From the NCBI RefSeq assembly GCF_018383905.1, contig NZ_JAGYWA010000008.1, forward strand, positions 1-64,000: a stretch of DNA of 64,000 bases, given 5' to 3'. Source of the DNA: Flavobacterium branchiicola. GTDB taxonomy: Bacteria > Bacteroidota > Bacteroidia > Flavobacteriales > Flavobacteriaceae. Shown here in pieces: positions 34,709 through 43,920 of the stretch. The notes under the pieces were generated by a model, which saw only the letters and a list, made by a program, of their open reading frames with translations, made no database searches and was not told where the DNA came from. The position numbers were made by a program, and so were the translations under genes. How positions within the stretch are numbered: the first letter of the stretch is position 1; every line of letters starts with the position of its first letter.

Positions 34709-35066
34709 AATACTTCAGTTTTTTTTATAATCATTGGTGGTTTTCTAGAAGAAAATCATGTTTCATGCTTTTGTTTGCTATAAGCATGTGCTTTTTAGCA
34801 TTGTTTTCTACTGTACATGTAAGTGGAGCTGTGATTTTAATGTGCCAATTCATTAGATTAGAAATAGACATGTAAAACTGTTAAGACATTATCAGACGTT
34901 AATTTTTTTCCTGCGTTTAAAACAGATATAAAAAGACTTTAAAATGTGGAATCCCGTAAAAAAAATGCAAAATGCTTTTGTTTATTTGCGAGCGAATTTA
35001 ACGAAGTATTAACCGTTTTTCGGAGGATGGATTTAACCGAGCAAGAGATCGAAAAAACGAATTAAT
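34709..35066. other. Gene-free stretch with traces of decayed fibre gene
   Basis: 358 bases without an intact gene. Near 35024-35040 GAT-GGA-TTT-AAC reads DGFN, a trace of the DGINLAEMN motif of the fibre C-terminus, leading into the remnant at 35067. The rest shows nothing I can identify. Confidence 0.35.
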
Positions 35067-35168
35067 ATGATAGAAACGAATTCTAAACTGCTTCAGAAAA
35101 TAGAGCGAATAATTCTGTACATGATTGAAATGAAAAAAGAAATTGAACAATTGAAAAGAGATAAATAA
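35067..35168 (+). pseudogene. C-terminal remnant of a fibre-like gene
   Basis: 33 codons reading TNSKLLQKIERIILYMIEMK and then an acidic-basic tail ending in KRDK. This is the coiled-coil end of the fibre family without anything in front of it. Its stop overlaps the ATG of the next fibre gene (TAATG at 35166-35170), the arrangement expected when a complete fibre gene once stood there. Confidence 0.7.
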
Positions 35169-36055
35169 TGAAAAAACGTACTTTAGTCCTATTTTTAATT
35201 TTAACGTTAAAAGTTTCTGCACAAATTAATTCTCCGAACGGAAATAACATATTTTCTTATAATGGATTGGCAGATGTAACATTCAAATATCCTGAAAGAG
35301 GTTCAGGAGGAAGAGCTTTTGTTCATGCTCCGTATAATGTTTTGTCAATCAATTTTGAGGAAGATTTTAAGGGAGGAACAAGGATTGGAACAACTGTGCT
35401 TTTTAAGGATTACGGAAATTCCTTTATTGCAGGAGGAAATTTTGGAGTTGGGACAGTAAATCCTCTAGCTAAATTTCAAGTTGATGGTGGGAATATATTA
35501 GTTAGAAATTTTGCAAATGTTGATAATGAATCTGCCATCATGATTGCACATTCTATTAATGTGACCAATTATGAGTTAGCCGGAACATCGATTAGGACAA
35601 TTACTCAAAATGCTGGTGAAAATACTTATGGATTGCAGTTTTTCACTCACGAATCCTACTTGACAGGACAAAAGGAGAAAATGCGAATTCTTGGAAATGG
35701 AAATGTTGGAATAGGTACAACAAAACCAGACTCTAAACTTACTGTAGCAGGAAATATCCATGCTCAGGAGGTTAAAGTTACTGTTAATGCCGGTGCTGAT
35801 TTTGTTTTTGAAAATGATTATGCTTTACCATCTTTAGAAGTTGTAGATAAATTTATAAAGGAAAATAAGCATTTGCCAGAAATTGCTTCTGCGGAAAAAA
35901 TGAAGAGAGATGGAATTAATTTAGCTGAAATGAATATAAAACTTTTGCAAAAAATTGAGGAAATGACTTTATATATGATTGATATGAAGAAAGAAAATGA
36001 AAAACAAAATAAAGAAATAGAAAACCTTAAGAAGAGTATTAAATCGTCAAAGTAA
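35168..36055 (+). CDS. Secreted fibre-like protein 3
   Basis: 295 residues: Sec signal peptide (KKRTLVLFLILTLKVSA), a distinct head (about 20-105, VTFKYPERGSGGRAFVHAPY), one GNFGVGT and one NVGIGT turn, then the common module KLTVAGNIHAQEVKVTVNAG, FVFENDYALPSLEVVDKFI and the coiled coil to the end. The C-terminal part is nearly identical to that of the gene at 38358 while the head is unrelated, so heads are exchanged on a constant stalk. No sorting domain. Surface fibre or adhesin inferred. Confidence 0.72.
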   Translation: MKKRTLVLFLILTLKVSAQINSPNGNNIFSYNGLADVTFKYPERGSGGRAFVHAPYNVLSINFEEDFKGGTRIGTTVLFKDYGNSFIAGGNFGVGTVNPLAKFQVDGGNILVRNFANVDNESAIMIAHSINVTNYELAGTSIRTITQNAGENTYGLQFFTHESYLTGQKEKMRILGNGNVGIGTTKPDSKLTVAGNIHAQEVKVTVNAGADFVFENDYALPSLEVVDKFIKENKHLPEIASAEKMKRDGINLAEMNIKLLQKIEEMTLYMIDMKKENEKQNKEIENLKKSIKSSK

Positions 36056-36065
36056 AGTAAGAAAA

Positions 36066-36205
36066 ATGAAAAAAGGACTATCGTATTATTGTGTATGTTT
36101 GCAGGACTAAGCTTGCAAGCTCAAAGTCTAAATCCGACTTTTAATATTGTTTCTCCGGGAACAACTAATGCTTTTAAAGGAGGATATACTTTTTCATATT
36201 CATAG
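36066..36205 (+). pseudogene. Truncated fibre-like gene
   Basis: ATGAAAAAA is followed by a one-base frameshift. In the corrected frame the sequence reads TIVLLCMFAGLSLQAQSLNP, a signal peptide, then a head start with NAFKGGYTFSYS, as in the genes at 22301 and 36308. A stop (TAG at 36203) comes exactly where homology ends and the repeat at 36223-36290 begins, so the rest of the gene was lost at that repeat. Confidence 0.8.
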
Positions 36206-36222
36206 GTAGGAACCTGTTAGCG

Positions 36223-36290
36223 GCGATTTGCAAACCTGCGCTATCGTTGCGGAGAGATATCTGTGCGATCGGGCTTCGTGCAGATTTGAG
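36223..36290. repeat. Dispersed hairpin repeat, copy B
   Basis: The core at 36235-36270 (CTGCGCTATCGTTGCGGAGA and onwards to GTGCGATC) is about 90 percent identical to 33749-33784. It interrupts the fibre gene fragment before it. Confidence 0.65.
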
Positions 36291-36307
36291 TTAAATTGAA
36301 AAACAGA

Positions 36308-37294
36308 ATGAAAATGAATAGAATTATTGTAGCAGTAGTTGTTGTATTAGTAAATACATTAAATGCAGATGCCCAAAAATTAACTCCAACTAATATAATA
36401 AATGCTGAAGGAGCAGCCGACAGCTTTGTTGGGGGATATACTTTTTCATATTCTTCAGCAGGGACGCCATGGAATGGCGCATTAATAAGTTTTGGAGGTT
36501 TTGATAATAGATATGATTGTCAGATTAATGCTGATTATGGTCCAAGAGGAGGCGATCGAATTTCTTTTAGAACTAAAAATGCAGACCTTAATAATGGAAT
36601 TGGTATTTGGAATAAGTGGCATGAATTGGCTACACGAAGTGAAAATACTTTTTTTGGAAATCAGATAGTTAATGGTAACATTGGCATTGGTGTAGGAGCT
36701 CCATCTGCATATTTAGATGTCTATTCGCCAATTTTGACACAAGGGAAATATGATACTCAAAAATGGTCTACTAGAGATGTTGATTATCATCTAAAATTGC
36801 AAACTGTTTGGGATAATAATGGAGTAAATCAGGAATTTGTGCAACGTTATAATGGAGTAGATTATGCAGCTCTTTCTTTTTATTGTGGTAATATTGGTGT
36901 TGGCGTGTCAAAACCAGATTCTAAACTAACCGTTGCGGGAAATATCCATGCTCAGGAAGTAAAAGTCACTGTTAATGCAGGAATTGTTCCTGATTATGTT
37001 TTTGCAAGTGATTATAAACTAAGATCGCTAAATGAAGTTGAACTATTTATTAAGCAAAATAATCATTTGCCCGAAATCCCTTCTTCCAAAGAAATAGAAA
37101 AGAACGGGTTAATGATGGCCGAAATGAATTTTAATTTGCTGAAAAAAATCGAAGAATTGACTTTGTATATGATTGAGATGAAGAAAGAGAATGAAGAAAT
37201 GAAGATAGAGAATGAAGAGATGAAAAAAGATAATTTGAATATAAAGAAAAAGCAAACTGAACTAGAAAAACAAATTAGAATTTTAAAAAGATAA
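36308..37294 (+). CDS. Secreted fibre-like protein 4 with GGYTFSY head
   Basis: 328 residues from the ATG at 36308 (a TTG at 36296 and an ATG at 36314 are alternatives). Sec signal peptide (RIIVAVVVVLVNTLNADA), the head module also found at 22301 (GGYTFSYSSAGTPWNGALIS), a middle module with PILTQGKYDTQKWS and QTVWDNNGVNQEFVQRYNGV shared with the gene at 38358, the KLTVAGNIHAQEVKV module and a Lys/Glu-rich coiled coil. The C-terminal part departs from the others (EIVELFIKQNNHLPEIPSS-type wording), so it is a three-source mosaic. Confidence 0.72.
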   Translation: MKMNRIIVAVVVVLVNTLNADAQKLTPTNIINAEGAADSFVGGYTFSYSSAGTPWNGALISFGGFDNRYDCQINADYGPRGGDRISFRTKNADLNNGIGIWNKWHELATRSENTFFGNQIVNGNIGIGVGAPSAYLDVYSPILTQGKYDTQKWSTRDVDYHLKLQTVWDNNGVNQEFVQRYNGVDYAALSFYCGNIGVGVSKPDSKLTVAGNIHAQEVKVTVNAGIVPDYVFASDYKLRSLNEVELFIKQNNHLPEIPSSKEIEKNGLMMAEMNFNLLKKIEELTLYMIEMKKENEEMKIENEEMKKDNLNIKKKQTELEKQIRILKR

Positions 37295-37296
37295 TT

Positions 37297-38355
37297 ATGA
37301 AAAAATGTGCTTTATTGTTATTGCTTTTAACCTTTCATCTAAATTTTGCTCAAAACACATTTCCAACTAATGATAATGTTGGTATTGGGACTTTAAATAC
37401 TGTAAGCAAATTGACGGTTAACGGCTCTCTTACAATAAATGGAGGATTGAATAACATGACTTCACGGCCTTCTGTTTCTGCTACTACTTTAGCAAATGGA
37501 GAAATTAGAGGTTATAGTAATACTGCAAACGGAGCTGATGATGGATTTTTACGACTATCAGCTGGTGGGGGTGCAAATGCTGTAAAGTCTTATATTGATT
37601 TGTCTGGTTATTCGACTATACCAGATATGATGAGTAATATCGTCTTCGGCACTTACGGTGCTGAAAGAATGCGTATTAATTCAAATGGTGATGTCGGAAT
37701 AGGAACAAATAACCCAAAGGGTCTATTAGACGTCAAAAAAACTTCTTTAAATGCGGGAGGACAAGCGGTTGTAAATATAATTGGTTCTACTTGGGCAGGT
37801 GATGGTGCTAGTATAGTATTAAACCAACTTTGGAATGATCGATATTATAAAACAATAATTGATAATTATGGTGGAGGAACATATGCTCAAACAGGTTCAG
37901 GATTAAAAATCCAAACCTCCTATTGGAACGGATCAAATATCAGTGCTATTACATCCTTAGTTTTATCACCAGAGGGTAATTTAGGTTTAGGAGTTTTGAA
38001 TCCAAATAACAAGTTAGATGTAAATGGTACTATCCATTCCAAAGAAGTAAAGGTAGATATGACAGGCTGGTCAGATTTTGTATTCAAAAAGGAGTATAAT
38101 CTGCCAACATTGGAGCAAGTTGAGAAACATATTGCAGATAAGGGGCATTTAGAGAATATTCCAAATGAAGAAGAGGTGCTAAAAAATGGAGTTAATTTGG
38201 GTGAAATGAATGCTAAACTTCTTCAGAAAATTGAAGAATTGACTTTGTATATGATTGAGATGAAGAAAGAGAATGAAGAAATGAAAAAAGATAATTTGAA
38301 TATAAAGAAAAAGCAAACCGAACTAGAAAAGCAAATTAGAATCTTAAAAAAATAA
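37297..38355 (+). CDS. Secreted fibre-like protein 5
   Basis: 352 residues. Signal peptide KKCALLLLLLTFHLNFAQ, nearly identical at DNA level to that of the next gene. An NVGIGT turn follows, a head rich in Gly, Ser and Asn, another VGIGTNNP turn, then the C-terminal module NKLDVNGTIHSKEVKVDM as in the gene at 21545, and a coiled coil whose last 25 residues repeat those of the gene at 36308. Only 2 bases separate it from both neighbours, which indicates one polycistronic message. Confidence 0.72.
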   Translation: MKKCALLLLLLTFHLNFAQNTFPTNDNVGIGTLNTVSKLTVNGSLTINGGLNNMTSRPSVSATTLANGEIRGYSNTANGADDGFLRLSAGGGANAVKSYIDLSGYSTIPDMMSNIVFGTYGAERMRINSNGDVGIGTNNPKGLLDVKKTSLNAGGQAVVNIIGSTWAGDGASIVLNQLWNDRYYKTIIDNYGGGTYAQTGSGLKIQTSYWNGSNISAITSLVLSPEGNLGLGVLNPNNKLDVNGTIHSKEVKVDMTGWSDFVFKKEYNLPTLEQVEKHIADKGHLENIPNEEEVLKNGVNLGEMNAKLLQKIEELTLYMIEMKKENEEMKKDNLNIKKKQTELEKQIRILKK

Positions 38356-38357
38356 TT

Positions 38358-39176
38358 ATGAAAAAATGTGCTTTATTTTTATTCCTTTTAACCTTTCATC
38401 TCAATTTTGCTCAAAACATATTTCAAACTAATGGGAATGTTGGTATTGGTACAACTAATCCGCAACAAAAGTTTGTTGTTTCTAAAAATGGTAATGAAGG
38501 ATTAGAGATTTATTTAGATCAGCCTTCAGGTGTTGTAGGGATTCAGTCTTTTAATAGAAATACATCTGCATACTCCAAAATGGAATTGGATGCAAATCAA
38601 TTTTCATTTATGCATGGCAATGTTGGTATTGGAACAAAACTGCCTTCTGCAATATTAGATGTTACTACGCCAATTTTACATGAGGGTGTTCACAATACTC
38701 AAAAATGGTCGACAGATCATGATGACTATAATCTTACAATGCAGACTGTTTGGAATAGTCACGGTATAAATCAGCAATTTGTCCAGCGTTTTAATGGCGT
38801 TGATTATCCCTCTTTAGTTTTTTATGGAGGTTATGTTGGTATAGGTACAACTTCTCCTGACTCAAAACTAACCGTTGCGGGAAATATCCATGCTCAGGAA
38901 GTAAAAGTCACTGTTAATGCCGGAGCCGATTTTGTTTTTGAAAGTGATTATGCTTTACCATCTTTAGAATCTGTAGATAAATTTATAAAGGAAAATAAGC
39001 ATTTGCCAGAAATTGCTTCTGCGGAGAAAATGAAGAAAGATGGGATTAATTTAGCTGAAATGAATATAAAACTTTTGCAGAAAATTGAGGAAATGACTTT
39101 GTATATGATTGAGCAAAATAAGCAAATCAGCAATTTGAAAGAAAGATTAGATAAGGTGGAAACGAAGTCGAAGTAA
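38358..39176 (+). CDS. Secreted fibre-like protein 6
   Basis: 272 residues. Signal peptide KKCALFLFLLTFHLNFAQ, NVGIGTTNP turn, a short head, the middle module PILHEGVHNTQKWS shared with the gene at 36308, another VGIGTTSP turn, then KLTVAGNIHAQEVKVTVNAG, DYALPSLESVDKFIKENKH and a coiled coil. It is the last gene of the island; the right copy of the 48-bp repeat with its terminator begins 7 bases after the stop. Confidence 0.72.
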   Translation: MKKCALFLFLLTFHLNFAQNIFQTNGNVGIGTTNPQQKFVVSKNGNEGLEIYLDQPSGVVGIQSFNRNTSAYSKMELDANQFSFMHGNVGIGTKLPSAILDVTTPILHEGVHNTQKWSTDHDDYNLTMQTVWNSHGINQQFVQRFNGVDYPSLVFYGGYVGIGTTSPDSKLTVAGNIHAQEVKVTVNAGADFVFESDYALPSLESVDKFIKENKHLPEIASAEKMKKDGINLAEMNIKLLQKIEEMTLYMIEQNKQISNLKERLDKVETKSK

Positions 39177-39182
39177 TCAATA

Positions 39183-39230
39183 AAAATACAAATAATGTTA
39201 AAAAAGCGAGATTTAGGTCTCGCTTTTTTT
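39183..39230 (+). repeat. 48-bp direct repeat, right copy
   Basis: Identical over 48 bases to 21103-21150, in the same orientation. It includes the hairpin described for the glmS terminator (stem 39201-39211 with 39218-39228). In its present place it terminates the last fibre gene. Confidence 0.9.
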
Positions 39231-39505
39231 TATTGTCAAATTTTTTTTCTGAGTAGTGTATTTTTATCGAATCCTCAAAAAAGTCTAAAAATTTTATATG
39301 TATGCATAGCATTAAGGTGGTTCTGTGTTTAATATTTGATATTACCCTAATAAAATCAATTACGAAATAGTTAAAATTGTAACTAAATTTATATTGATTA
39401 TGAATTTTTTTTAACGTTTTTTTATAAATATTAAAATTATTTGTATTTTGGCTTAATCAACTAGTAATTAATTAATTCAAAAAAACTAACCAAAAACCAA
39501 CCCTA

Positions 39506-42337
39506 ATGAGAGTCTACTTGCTAATTATGTTGTTTTTTAGCGGAATATCTTTTGCGCAGAATACAATAACCGGTTCAGTTACTGATGGTAACAAACAATC
39601 TATTCCTGGTGCCAATGTAAATGTTGTGGGAAGTACTACTGGAGCTTCGACAGATTTTGATGGTACCTTTAAATTGAATACTACTGCCAAGCCGCCCTTT
39701 TCTATAAAAGTGTCTGCTGTGGGTTTTGAGACAAAAACGATTAGTATTACTTCTGCAAATCAAAAAGTAGATGTAATGCTAAAAGGGGAAGAAACAAAAC
39801 TAGATGAAATTGTAGTTTCGGCTTCTAGAACTCCGGAAAGAATTTTAGAATCTCCTGTTACAATTGAAAGAATGGGAATTCAGGAAATTAAGAAAACAGC
39901 TTCTCCTTCGTTTTATGATGGATTGGAAAACATGAAAGAGGTACAAATGAACACAAGTAGTATGTCTTTTAAATCCATAAATACGAGAGGTTTTGCTACA
40001 GTTGCAAATACACGTTTTATGCAATTGGTTGATGGTATGGATAATTCATCGCCTTTGTTGAATTTCGTTTTAGGAAACATGATTGGTGTTTCGGAGATTG
40101 ATGTTCAAAGTGTGGAGTTGCTTCCTGGAGCATCATCTGCCTTATATGGGGCAAATGCATTTAATGGGATTTTATTTATGACCAGTAAAAGTCCATTTAC
40201 AAATCAGGGGATTTCTACTTATTTTAAATATGGTATGACTTCGCAGGATGCTGCAGGTACAAATGGTTACTATGATTTTGGTCTTAGATTGGCGCATGCT
40301 TTTAATAAATACATTGCAGTGAAAGCCAATTTCACCTATATGGAAGCTACAGATTGGTATGCTACAAATTATGATGATAAAACCAGAGCAGGGATAGACA
40401 GAACAGATCCAAATTATGACGGTATCAACGTGTATGGTGACGAGGCTTCTACAAACATAAAAGGGGTTGGTCAAAAATTGGAAGCTATGGGGTTGATTCC
40501 GGCTGGAGCATCAAATCTTCTTCCAAATTCAAATGTGAGCAGAACCGGATATAATGAAATTGATTTAACCAATAATAAAGCAGGAAATACTAAAATTGAT
40601 TTCTCTTTTCACGGAAGACCTTTTGGGGATGAAAGATTGGAAATCATCTGGCAAAGTAAATTTGGTTTCGGAAATGCTGTTTATCAGGGAGCAAATAGAT
40701 ATTACCTGAATAATTTTGCTATGCAACAGCACAAAATTGAATTTAAAGGGAAGAATTTTTTCGTAAGAGGATATACTACTTTTGAAGATGGGGGGAATTC
40801 TTATGATATGGTGTTTACCGGAATTAATATAAACAGAAAGTGGAAAGATGACAACACCTGGTTTGGTCAATATGCTGGAGCTTTTATTCAGGGGACTTTA
40901 GGAGGTATGACACCGCAACAAGCACATGCAGCGGCAAGAAGTACTGCAGATACTGGTCGTTTTTTACCGGGATCAGATCAATTTAAAAGTGCATTTAATC
41001 AGGTTATTGCTGACGAAAGTGTGCTTACAGGTTCAAAATTAGTTGATAATTCAAGAATTTATCATTCAGATGCAAATTACAATTTTAGAGATCTGATAAA
41101 ATTTGCTGAGATTCAGGTAGGTGGTTCTTTTAGATTATATGAATTGAATTCTCATGGCAGAATTTATACAGATGCAAATGGGCCTATTAATTACAATGAG
41201 TATGGTGCTTATACGCAATTGATGAAAAAATTCATGGAAGACAGATTGAAATTTACAGGATCTATACGTTATGATAAATCTAAAAACTTCGATGGGAATT
41301 TTTCACCACGTTTATCTTTAGTGTATTCAGCGGGAGAGAGAAAAAATCATAATTTTAGAGGATCTTTCCAGACAGGTTTCAGAAATCCATCTACTCAGGA
41401 TCAATACATCGGATTTAATATTGGAAACGCTGTGTTAATTGGTTCTGCTCCTGATAACTTATCAAGATTTAGTGAAACTTTTAACTTAAGTGCAGAAGGT
41501 CAGTCGTATAGTGGAGGAAGCCCAACAAAAGTTATGACGGGTAATGATGCATATGGTAACTCCTATTTAGCGACTTCAGTAAGTGCTTTTGCTGCACAGG
41601 CAGGAAGTAATCCGGTTGCGGCTGCAGCATTGTTAAAAAAATCAACAGCAAATTATGTTAAGCCGGAAGAAGTGAAAGCTTTTGAATTAGGATATCGTTC
41701 TGTTTTTGATGGTTTATCTGTAGATCTTAATGGATACTACAATATTTACAATAATTTTATTGGGAACCTTAATGTAATTTCTCCTTATTATGGAACTGCG
41801 CAAGATAATCCTAACCTTGCCGGGGGACCAACAGATCCAGGGTTTCAATCTGTTCGTGCAATACAAAACGGAGAATATAGAGCATATCAAGTGTATACAA
41901 ATTCAGATGTAGAGATTCATTCACTTGGTTTTGGAGTTGGGCTTTCTAAAAAAGTAATCGCAAATTATGAATTAGGAGTAAACTACAACTATGCTCAGTT
42001 TGATTTTGATCAGGCTAAAGATCCAAGTTTTGAAGCAGGCTTTAATACACCAAAACACAGAATTAAAGTTTCTCTTGGAAATGATAAATTATTTGAAAAT
42101 TTTGGATTCAATGTTAGTGGAAGATGGAATAGCGAATACGAATGGGAATCAACTTTTGCCGATGGTACAATCAAATCTGCAACAGTAATTGATGCTCAGG
42201 TTAATTATGCAATTCCAAAATTAAAATCTGTTGTAAAATTAGGTGCTGCTAATATTGGAGGAAAAGAATATTACCAGGTAATTGGAGCCGGACTAATCGG
42301 ACAGCAATATTTTGCTTCATGGACAATCAATCCGTAA
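39506..42337 (+). CDS. TonB-dependent outer-membrane receptor
   Basis: 943 residues: signal peptide (VYLLIMLFFSGISFA), a carboxypeptidase-regulatory-like domain (about 19-105, ITGSVTDGNKQSIPGANVNV), a plug domain (about 115-235, DEIVVSASRTPERI and VELLPGASSALYGANAFNG), and a 22-strand barrel to the C-terminus. Such receptors import siderophores, vitamins or oligosaccharides with TonB energy. The substrate is unknown; no SusD-like gene follows, instead a secreted GDSL hydrolase gene is next (80-base gap) and may act on the same substrate. The gap of 329 bases ahead of it, behind the island, shows no gene. Confidence 0.92.
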   Translation: MRVYLLIMLFFSGISFAQNTITGSVTDGNKQSIPGANVNVVGSTTGASTDFDGTFKLNTTAKPPFSIKVSAVGFETKTISITSANQKVDVMLKGEETKLDEIVVSASRTPERILESPVTIERMGIQEIKKTASPSFYDGLENMKEVQMNTSSMSFKSINTRGFATVANTRFMQLVDGMDNSSPLLNFVLGNMIGVSEIDVQSVELLPGASSALYGANAFNGILFMTSKSPFTNQGISTYFKYGMTSQDAAGTNGYYDFGLRLAHAFNKYIAVKANFTYMEATDWYATNYDDKTRAGIDRTDPNYDGINVYGDEASTNIKGVGQKLEAMGLIPAGASNLLPNSNVSRTGYNEIDLTNNKAGNTKIDFSFHGRPFGDERLEIIWQSKFGFGNAVYQGANRYYLNNFAMQQHKIEFKGKNFFVRGYTTFEDGGNSYDMVFTGININRKWKDDNTWFGQYAGAFIQGTLGGMTPQQAHAAARSTADTGRFLPGSDQFKSAFNQVIADESVLTGSKLVDNSRIYHSDANYNFRDLIKFAEIQVGGSFRLYELNSHGRIYTDANGPINYNEYGAYTQLMKKFMEDRLKFTGSIRYDKSKNFDGNFSPRLSLVYSAGERKNHNFRGSFQTGFRNPSTQDQYIGFNIGNAVLIGSAPDNLSRFSETFNLSAEGQSYSGGSPTKVMTGNDAYGNSYLATSVSAFAAQAGSNPVAAAALLKKSTANYVKPEEVKAFELGYRSVFDGLSVDLNGYYNIYNNFIGNLNVISPYYGTAQDNPNLAGGPTDPGFQSVRAIQNGEYRAYQVYTNSDVEIHSLGFGVGLSKKVIANYELGVNYNYAQFDFDQAKDPSFEAGFNTPKHRIKVSLGNDKLFENFGFNVSGRWNSEYEWESTFADGTIKSATVIDAQVNYAIPKLKSVVKLGAANIGGKEYYQVIGAGLIGQQYFASWTINP

Positions 42338-42417
42338 TTTTTAACTATAAATCAAAGATGTTATTTGTGTTTCTCAATGAATAATTTAGAAACAGATAAT
42401 TATAAAATATATAAATT

Positions 42418-43896
42418 ATGATAAAAAATTTCAAATGGCTTGTATTGGTTTCGTTAACCTTTATGGCTTGTAATAGTGATGATGATGTAGTTGCTCCAAT
42501 AGACTCGTCTGACGGAATGCCATTGACGGCCGGAAGTGCAAATTTTTCTAAGTATGTGGCATTAGGAGATTCTTTTGCAGCGGGTTTTAGTGATAACGCT
42601 TTGTTTATTAAAGGACAGCAAGGTGCTTATCCGAATGTTTTGGCACAACAATTTGTATTAGTTGGAGGAGGAGAATTTAAAACGCCTTTAACAAATGATA
42701 ATATTGGAGGATTATTGTTAGGAGGAACTGTTATTAGCGGACCGCGTTTGTATTTTAACGGGAAAGCACCTGCTCCTGTAGATGGAGTGCCAACAACAGA
42801 AGTTACTGCACATCTTTCAGGAACTTTTAATAATTTAGGCGTTCCGGGTGCCAGGAGTTACCATTTAGTTGCTCCGGGTTATGGTAATGTCGGTGGAGTA
42901 GCAATCGGGAAAGCTAATCCTTATTTTGCAAGGTTTGCAAGTTCTCCTACTACAACAGTTCTTGAGGATGCAATTGCACAATCGCCTACTTTTTTCTCCT
43001 TATGGATTGGAGGAAATGATGTTTTAGGATATGCTACATCTGGAGGATCTGGTAAAGATCAAACCGGAAATATGGATCCGTCAACTTATTCAGGAAGTGA
43101 CATTACAGATCCTACAGTTTTTAAAACAGTTTATAACAATATAATAAATGGATTAACTGCTAAAGGAGCAAAAGGTGTAATAGCAAACTTGCCAAACATC
43201 ACGTCATTGCCTTACTTTACAACAGTACCTTATAACCCTGTAGCGCTTCCGGCAGATAAAGCAGCTCAATTAAATGCAGGATACGCAGCTTACAACGGAG
43301 GTTTGCAGCAAATGAAAAGTTTAGGTTTGTTAACTGCTGATGAAGTTGCAAAAAGAACAATAAACTTTGTTGCAGGAAGCAACGCTGTAGTTATAGTGGA
43401 TAGTTATTTAACAGATCTTTCTGCTTACCGTCTTCCGTCCTACAGACATGCTACCAAAGATGATTTGGTAGTTTTAACCGCTATGAATTTTATTGGAACA
43501 CTGGTAAATGAAGATCAGACAAAAGTAAATGGAGTTTCGGTGCCTTTAGAAGATAAATGGGTGTTGACGAAAAATGAAATTGCTGAAGTAGCAAAAGCAA
43601 CTAAGTTGTACAATGAAACTATTAAGGAAGTAGCTACAGCAAAAAACTTAGCATTATTAGATACAGAAGTTCTTATGACGCAAATAGCAGGGGCAGGTAT
43701 TTCAGCAAATGGTTTTACAATGAAATCTACATTTGTAACAGGAGGAACCTTCTCTTTAGATGGAGTTCACCCGTCGCCAAGAGGTTATGCGTTAATTGCT
43801 AATAAATTCATAGAGGCCATTAATGCTAAGTATGGATCAAACTTAAATGGAGTAAATATTGGTAATTATCCAGTTTTATTTCCAAAACAATTATAA
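42418..43896 (+). CDS. SGNH/GDSL hydrolase lipoprotein
   Basis: A 492-residue lipoprotein: the signal peptide ends at LTFMAC with Cys18 lipidated, followed by the acidic NSDDD that in Bacteroidota goes with surface export. The SGNH blocks are VALGDSFAAGF (catalytic Ser), FNNLGVPGARS (Gly), WIGGNDVLGY (Asn), and LDGVHPSPRGYALIA (Asp and His). This is an ester hydrolase acting outside the inner membrane, probably on lipids or acylated glycans. It is paired with the TonB receptor in front and ends at the terminator at 43921-43957. Confidence 0.9.
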   Translation: MIKNFKWLVLVSLTFMACNSDDDVVAPIDSSDGMPLTAGSANFSKYVALGDSFAAGFSDNALFIKGQQGAYPNVLAQQFVLVGGGEFKTPLTNDNIGGLLLGGTVISGPRLYFNGKAPAPVDGVPTTEVTAHLSGTFNNLGVPGARSYHLVAPGYGNVGGVAIGKANPYFARFASSPTTTVLEDAIAQSPTFFSLWIGGNDVLGYATSGGSGKDQTGNMDPSTYSGSDITDPTVFKTVYNNIINGLTAKGAKGVIANLPNITSLPYFTTVPYNPVALPADKAAQLNAGYAAYNGGLQQMKSLGLLTADEVAKRTINFVAGSNAVVIVDSYLTDLSAYRLPSYRHATKDDLVVLTAMNFIGTLVNEDQTKVNGVSVPLEDKWVLTKNEIAEVAKATKLYNETIKEVATAKNLALLDTEVLMTQIAGAGISANGFTMKSTFVTGGTFSLDGVHPSPRGYALIANKFIEAINAKYGSNLNGVNIGNYPVLFPKQL

Positions 43897-43920
43897 TAAA
43901 GCCAATTTTTTTTAGGAAGA

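Larger units (their letters stand above)
21151..39182 (+). other. Accessory island: fibre proteins, RHS toxin, displaced tips, immunity candidates
   Basis: All genes here are on the plus strand and none is housekeeping. Content in order: two fibre-like genes, a T9SS-sorted mini protein, the SpvB/RHS giant, candidate immunity gene, toxin tip plus candidate immunity gene, toxin tip plus candidate immunity gene, orphan membrane protein, two decayed fragments, a fibre gene, a decayed fibre fragment and three fibre genes. It is bounded by the 48-bp direct repeat. No integrase, transposase or Tn7-type gene is inside, so how it arrived is not visible. Its boundary behind glmS is the place also used by Tn7-like elements. 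Confidence 0.6.

Noticed and set aside
21094..39183. Tn7-like transposon at its classic site behind glmS
   Set aside because: No TnsA-E-like genes, no Tn7 end repeats, and the 48-bp direct repeat is far longer than a 5-bp target duplication.
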